From the NCBI RefSeq assembly GCF_001528745.1, contig NZ_BCNS01000060.1:1-64000 (forward strand): 64,000 nt of DNA, in the 5' to 3' direction. The DNA is from Marinobacterium profundum (GTDB lineage Bacteria; Pseudomonadota; Gammaproteobacteria; Pseudomonadales; Balneatricaceae). Below, in pieces: positions 59,690-64,000 of the stretch (position 1 is its first letter; each line of letters opens with the position of its first letter). The position numbers were made by a program, and so were the translations under genes. A model generated the notes under the pieces. That model did not search any database, had not been told where the DNA came from, and saw nothing but the letters and a program-made list of their open reading frames with translations.

Positions 59690-61426
59690 TTGATCAAGCT
59701 ACGCCCCTATCAGCAGGAAGCGGTAGATGCAACGCTGCGCCACTTTCGCGCCAGTGACGACCCTGCCGTAATAGTTCTGCCTACAGGCGCCGGCAAGAGC
59801 CTGGTCATTGCAGAGCTTGCACGTCTGGCGCGACGCCGCATTCTGGTGCTGGCCCACGTGCGCGAACTGGTAGAGCAGAATCACGCCAAATACGCCGCCT
59901 TCGGCCTCAGTGCCGGCATCTTCTCGGCGGGGCTCGGGTTCAGGGATACCGGTCATCAGGTGACCTTCGCCAGTGTGCAATCGGTAACACGCAATCTGGA
60001 ACTGTTTCGCGACGCCTATTCACTGCTCATCATCGATGAATGTCACCGCGTCAGTGACAGCGAGGACAGCCAGTATCAGCAGGTAATCACAACACTGCGC
60101 GAACAGAATGCCAACCTCAAGGTGCTGGGCCTCACCGCTACGCCCTATCGTCTGGGCCAGGGCTGGATCTATCAGTACCACTACCGCGGCTTTGTGCGCA
60201 GCGAAGACAGCCGGCCCTTTCAGCACTGCATCTATGAACTGCCGCTGTCACAGCTGATCCGCGAGGGGTTTCTCACCCGACCTGAACTTGTGGATGCGAG
60301 CATTGCCCACTATGATTTTTCGGCCCTGCAGGCCAATTCAGGCGGCCATTACAGCGAGACTGAAATCAACAGTCTGCTAAGCCATTATCCCCGCGTGACC
60401 CGGGCTATCTGCGAACAGATTCAGGAACTGGCCGGCGAGCGTGCCGGCGTGATGATTTTCGCCGCCACCATCAAGCACGCCCAGGAGATTACCGGCTATC
60501 TGCCGGATGACTGCACCGCCCTGGTGACCGGTACGACCCCGGCATCAGAACGTGAATCACTGATCACGCGCTTCAAGGCGCGGGAGCTCAAGTACTTGGT
60601 CAACGTGGCTGTACTGACCACTGGCTTTGATGCCCCCCATGTGGATCTGATCGCCATCCTCAGGCCCACCCAGTCGGTCAGCCTCTTTCAGCAGATCGTC
60701 GGCCGCGGTCTGCGGCTGGCCCCCGGCAAGACCGACTGTCTGGTGATCGACTACGCCGGCAACGGCTTCAATCTGTTTGCCCCTGAAGTTGGCAGCAAGA
60801 AACCCGACAGTGACAGCGAACCGGTGCAGGTTTTTTGTCCGGGATGCGGCTTCGCCAATATCTTCTGGGGCAAGACGGATGGCGCCGGCACAGTAACTGA
60901 GCACTTTGGCCGCCGCTGCCAGGGCCTGCTCGAAGATGACACGGGCCACAAGGAGCAGTGCGACTACCGCTTTCGCTTCAAGGAATGCCCCCACTGTGGC
61001 GCGGAGAACGATATTGCCGCCCGCCAGTGTCACCAGTGCAGCGAAGCCATCATAGACCCTGACGATCTGCTCAAGCGGGCCCTGCAGCTCAGGGATGCCC
61101 GTGTAATCCGCTGCGCCGGCGTCAGCTTTGCCGAACACAAGGGCGCGCTGCGCATTAGCTATCACGATGAAGAAGGCGAGGAACTGCACGAGCGCTTTGA
61201 TCTGCGCCAGGCGGGCCAGCGGGCTGTCTTCAATCGCCTGTTCGGGCGCCGCTTCAATGCCGCTACAGAACCCCGGCATTTCGCCAATCTGGCCGAAGTA
61301 CTGGCCGTGGCAGACCAGTTCAGCGCACCGGACTTTGTCGTCGCCCGCAAGGCCGGCCCCCACTGGCGCGTACGCGAAAGACTGTTCGACTACAGCGGCC
61401 ACTACCGCAAGGCGAATGAATTGTAA
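59690..61426 (+). CDS. radD: DEAD/DEAH superfamily 2 helicase-like protein RadD (YejH)
   Basis: The product has about 578 residues (E. coli RadD has 586). Motif I is LPTGAGKS, motif II DECH, motif III LGLTATP and motif [10 protein letters not shown]. The C-terminal zinc-finger cysteines ([18 protein letters not shown]) are present. RadD helps resolve recombination intermediates and supports DNA damage survival. A TTG at 59690 right after the upstream stop fits the family start ([10 protein letters not shown]); a GTG at 59666 overlapping the previous gene is the alternative. No strong ribosome site is visible for either, so translation may depend on the upstream gene. Confidence 0.93.
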   Translation: MIKLRPYQQEAVDATLRHFRASDDPAVIVLPTGAGKSLVIAELARLARRRILVLAHVRELVEQNHAKYAAFGLSAGIFSAGLGFRDTGHQVTFASVQSVTRNLELFRDAYSLLIIDECHRVSDSEDSQYQQVITTLREQNANLKVLGLTATPYRLGQGWIYQYHYRGFVRSEDSRPFQHCIYELPLSQLIREGFLTRPELVDASIAHYDFSALQANSGGHYSETEINSLLSHYPRVTRAICEQIQELAGERAGVMIFAATIKHAQEITGYLPDDCTALVTGTTPASERESLITRFKARELKYLVNVAVLTTGFDAPHVDLIAILRPTQSVSLFQQIVGRGLRLAPGKTDCLVIDYAGNGFNLFAPEVGSKKPDSDSEPVQVFCPGCGFANIFWGKTDGAGTVTEHFGRRCQGLLEDDTGHKEQCDYRFRFKECPHCGAENDIAARQCHQCSEAIIDPDDLLKRALQLRDARVIRCAGVSFAEHKGALRISYHDEEGEELHERFDLRQAGQRAVFNRLFGRRFNAATEPRHFANLAEVLAVADQFSAPDFVVARKAGPHWRVRERLFDYSGHYRKANEL

Positions 61427-61429
61427 AGC

Positions 61430-61664
61430 AGGTGCGAGGTGCAAGAAGAGCAGGTGCGAGGCGCGAGGCGCGAGGTGAAAGGTGAAAGGTGAAAGGGAGA
61501 GAAGGGGGCGGTGCGTAGCCTGGAATGAGCGAAGCGAATTCCGGGAAAGGAGCGAAGCGAGTTTCGAGGTGACAGCTTTAAGCGTACGGCAGAAAGCTTA
61601 AAGCACCTCGAAATTCGCCTGGGGCTCACTTCCCGGAGTTCGTAAACTCATTCCAGGCTACGGG
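61430..61664. repeat. Repeat cluster after radD
   Basis: It contains GCGAGGT/GCGCGAG and GTGAAAG heptamer tracts (61430-61497), a reverse copy of the dispersed element (61513-61570), a diverged CTTAAGC palindrome segment (61571-61602) and a forward copy of the element (61612-61664). The two element copies face each other. No gene is seen. Confidence 0.8.
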
Positions 61665-61692
61665 CTGAAGGATCTCTCCCTGAGTAGAAACG

Positions 61693-61726
61693 AAAAAGCC
61701 CCGAAGCCAAAGTGCCGGGGCTTTTT
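61693..61726. terminator. Bidirectional terminator between radD and phoX
   Basis: AAAAAGCCCCG and CGGGGCTTTTT flank a 12-nt loop, with A- and T-runs on both sides, between convergent genes. Confidence 0.92.
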
Positions 61727-61759
61727 AACATCACGCCGCCAGAGCGGCAGCGGTTACGG

Positions 61760-63685
61760 TCAGGCGCCGATCACGCCGCCGTCTTCACGGGTCACCATAA
61801 CAATACTGGAGCGCGGCTTGCCGCCATCCTTGTAGTCCGGGAAGCCACCTGTGGGGTGCTGGATGCCGACGAACATGGTCTTGTAGTCATCGCTAAAAGT
61901 CAGGCCTGTGACTTCGGCGCCGACGGGGCCCACCATAAAGCGGCGAATCTCGCCGGTGGCAGGATCACCGCACAGCATCTGGTTGTTGCCCATGCCGGCA
62001 AAATCCCCTGCATTGGAGTCATCACCGTCGGTCAGAATCCACAGTCGACCGTCGTTATCAAAGCCCAGGCCGTCCGGGCTGTTGAACATGTTATCGGCGT
62101 TAATGGCGTCGGAACCGGCGTAGAGGCTGCCCTGATGCACCGTCGGGTTACCGGCCATAACGTATAGATCCCAGTCAAAGGTGTCCGCAGTATGGTCACC
62201 GTCCCTGGCTTCCCAGCGAATGATCTGCCCATAGTGGTTCTCGGCCCGCGGGTTGGCGGCGTTAAGCGGCTGATCTTCCTTCTTGCCACGGTTCTTGTTG
62301 TTGGTCAGGGTGCAGAACACATGACCGTTGTTCGGGTTATGGCTGATCCACTCAGGTCGATCCATGGTGGTGGCCTCAACCTGCTTGGCCGCCTGGCGGG
62401 TGTGGATCAGGACTTCAGCCTGGCTGTTAAAGCCATTCTCCGGCGTCAGGCCATTCTTGCCAAAGGCCAGTTCGATCCAGCGACCCGTGCCGGCGTGCTC
62501 TTTGCCATCCCCACCGGCAAACTGCGCCACATAGAGAGTGCCTTCTTCCAGCAGGCTGCGGTTTACCGCGTCCTGGCCTTCGGCATATTTGTTTTTGGAA
62601 ACAAACTTGTAGATGTGTTCACCGCGCTCATCATCGCCCATGTAGACCACTACATGGCCGTCCTTGTTGACCAGCACATCAGCATTTTCATGCTTTACGC
62701 GGCCCAGGGCCGTGCGCTTCATGGGTGTGGAAGCCGTATCAAACGGGTCGATTTCAACCACCCAGCCAAAGCGGTTCGGCTCGTTCGGGGTCTGGCTGAC
62801 ATCAAAGCGGGCATCGTGCTGCCACCAGCGGTAGCGATCTTCAGCGGCCTTGATACCGTAGTATTTCTTCTGCTGCGCCGGCACAGCCTCGTCGTTCGGG
62901 GCTCCGAAGTAACCGTTGAAGTTTTCTTCGCACGTCAGGTAGGTGCCCCAGGGGGTGCGGCCATTGGCGCAGTTGTTAATGGTGCCCAGTACCTTGGTGC
63001 CGCTGCTGTCGGCGGCGGTTTTCATCAGCTCGTGACCGGCGGCAGGGCCCGTCAGCATAAACTCGCTGTTGGCATGCAGACGGCGGTTGTAGGCGGAATC
63101 CTTCAGGTACTCCCAGGCATTGCCGCTGCTGCGACGCACTTCCACCAGGGTGACACCGTGGGCAGCCTGCAGCTTGGCGACGTCTTCGGCGGTTTTGACT
63201 TCGCCGTGCTCCAGCATGTATTCGCCGTTGGTGTATTCGTTGTTCACCGCCAGCATGGCGCGATCCATATCCAGGCTGCCATCAGCCTTGCGGAAATGAA
63301 ACAGGGACATGCCATCGGTGTTGTCACCGAACTGCAAGGCCTGATCGGCGGCGCTGTTGCCACCGGAGTGATCGAACTCAGGCGCGCCTGGGAGTACCGG
63401 GTCCCCCCAGGACATCAGAATAGAGGAACGGTAACCGGCAGGCAGCGCTATAGCGTCGTCGGTGGACGCCTTGATCGCCTTGAAGCCCATCAAACGGGAC
63501 GGATCCATAGCGGCAGCAACCGCCTGGGCCATGGGCGACAGGCTGAAAAACCCGAGCATGCCAGCGGCCATGCCGCCCTTAAGCAGGCTGCGACGGCTCA
63601 GAGCCTTGTCGACAAGAGCATCAAAACCGGTGCGTTCGAGGCCATCGGTATCCTGGGCGTTAACATCAGACGGTGTAGGTTTCAT
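61760..63685 (-). CDS. phoX: PhoX family alkaline phosphatase
   Basis: The product has 641 residues. A twin-arginine signal (SRRSLLKGG near residue 31) should export the folded enzyme. The family core is visible: VNNEYTNGEY, GTINNCANGRTPWGTYLTCEENFNGYF, RFGWVVEIDPFD, and SPDGLGFDNDGRLWILTDGD. PhoX is a Ca/Fe enzyme that frees phosphate from organic esters in the periplasm and is common in marine bacteria. AGGAGG precedes the ATG at 63685; the frame is open to 63760. A Pho box lies 45 nt upstream. Confidence 0.94.
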   Translation of the reverse strand: MKPTPSDVNAQDTDGLERTGFDALVDKALSRRSLLKGGMAAGMLGFFSLSPMAQAVAAAMDPSRLMGFKAIKASTDDAIALPAGYRSSILMSWGDPVLPGAPEFDHSGGNSAADQALQFGDNTDGMSLFHFRKADGSLDMDRAMLAVNNEYTNGEYMLEHGEVKTAEDVAKLQAAHGVTLVEVRRSSGNAWEYLKDSAYNRRLHANSEFMLTGPAAGHELMKTAADSSGTKVLGTINNCANGRTPWGTYLTCEENFNGYFGAPNDEAVPAQQKKYYGIKAAEDRYRWWQHDARFDVSQTPNEPNRFGWVVEIDPFDTASTPMKRTALGRVKHENADVLVNKDGHVVVYMGDDERGEHIYKFVSKNKYAEGQDAVNRSLLEEGTLYVAQFAGGDGKEHAGTGRWIELAFGKNGLTPENGFNSQAEVLIHTRQAAKQVEATTMDRPEWISHNPNNGHVFCTLTNNKNRGKKEDQPLNAANPRAENHYGQIIRWEARDGDHTADTFDWDLYVMAGNPTVHQGSLYAGSDAINADNMFNSPDGLGFDNDGRLWILTDGDDSNAGDFAGMGNNQMLCGDPATGEIRRFMVGPVGAEVTGLTFSDDYKTMFVGIQHPTGGFPDYKDGGKPRSSIVMVTREDGGVIGA

Positions 63686-63713
63686 GGGACTTCCTCCTGC
63701 AAGAATGGCGTGC

Positions 63714-63747
63714 ATGCTAGTCAGTAAACATGACCATTCCATGACAG
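63714..63747 (-). promoter_or_regulatory. Pho box and -10 of phoX
   Basis: The minus strand reads CTGTCATGGAATGGTCAT (63747-63730): a perfect CTGTCAT half, 4 nt, and a 5/7 half. A TAGCAT -10 follows 10 nt later (63719-63714). This is the standard PhoB-activated promoter layout, so phoX should be induced by phosphate starvation. Confidence 0.8.
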
Positions 63748-63826
63748 CCGCCAAGCGCACCCTGCTGAGCGCGCAACGGGGAATATGCTAAAGTGCGCTT
63801 CATTATCAGGGACAGGAAGCATCTGG

Positions 63827-64000
63827 ATGGCACTGCACGCAATTCTGTTTGATCACGACGGTACTCTGGTGGATTCCGAGGCGGTTAACCTGCAGCTCTG
63901 GCAACGGGCGCTCGAACCCTGGGGGCTGACGATTAGCGACGAAATTTACTGGAGCCGCATGCTGGGCGTGCCTATCCGGCAAAATGCAGCCGATATTCTG
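63827..64000 (+). CDS. HAD-superfamily phosphatase, 5' part only (phosphoglycolate phosphatase-like)
   Basis: The first 58 codons are in the window and the gene runs off the right edge. HAD motif I is complete as ILFDHDGTLVDSE, with both catalytic Asp residues, followed by a cap-domain helix. Beta-phosphoglucomutase or Gph-like phosphatase subfamilies are likely. CAGGAAG lies 11 nt before the ATG. It diverges from phoX. Confidence 0.88.
   Translation, partial: MALHAILFDHDGTLVDSEAVNLQLWQRALEPWGLTISDEIYWSRMLGVPIRQNAADIL

Overview
The window looks like chromosomal DNA of a gammaproteobacterium of the Oceanospirillales/Pseudomonadales kind, probably marine. The reasons are the gene content and the gene order. 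The blocks hisB-hisH-hisA-hisF, asmA-mutY-yggX and hemB near ppk1 resemble Pseudomonas-type chromosomes. HemB has the Asp-rich metal site, and IlvI has the GEG variant of the ThDP motif seen in Pseudomonas. The Mrp Na+/H+ antiporter, a BCCT transporter and a tripartite tricarboxylate transporter suit a saline habitat. The species call is inference. No transposase, integrase, phage gene or CRISPR array was found.

Layout. Positions 1-9400 hold a repeat-rich edge, a periplasmic binding protein plus adenylate cyclase pair, an intergenic cluster of DnaA boxes, a NYN-LOTUS protein, an MFS transporter and a DUF3015/DUF4105 envelope pair. Positions 9400-16050 are a catabolic operon (RraA-like aldolase, TctC, TctB, TctA, ketoglutarate-semialdehyde dehydrogenase) with a divergent FadR-type regulator and shared operator-like motifs. 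Positions 16400-17800 hold a heptad-glycine lipoprotein and a tRNA-Phe gene followed by tandem repeats that copy the tRNA 3' end and its terminator. Positions 17800-23700 are the mrpA(B)CDEFG operon. Positions 23900-27500 are asmA-mutY-yggX and 27700-30550 are hisBHAF. Positions 30600-33640 are a PhnD-like binding protein with a GGDEF-EAL enzyme. Positions 33900-37200 hold hemB and ppk1, followed by a basic amino-acid ABC transporter (37500-40670). Positions 41000-48800 are a quaternary-amine catabolism island: a Rieske oxygenase, an aldehyde dehydrogenase and a rubredoxin/reductase fusion in one operon, with a divergent BCCT transporter and a LysR regulator. Then follow a small unknown gene, ilvIH, an aromatic-acid-type MFS transporter, a lysine/arginine decarboxylase, a 1032-residue degenerate ABC protein with a cyclic-nucleotide domain, radD, a Pho-box-controlled phoX and the start of a HAD phosphatase.

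Recurring themes. Two operons pair a periplasmic binding protein with a membrane nucleotide-signalling enzyme (cAMP at 0.4-3.7 kb, c-di-GMP at 30.6-33.6 kb). A cyclic-nucleotide-binding domain sits on the degenerate ABC protein. Many intergenic gaps contain 7-nt tandem repeats of different sequence and dispersed palindromic elements, and one such tract forms the end of the cyclase gene.
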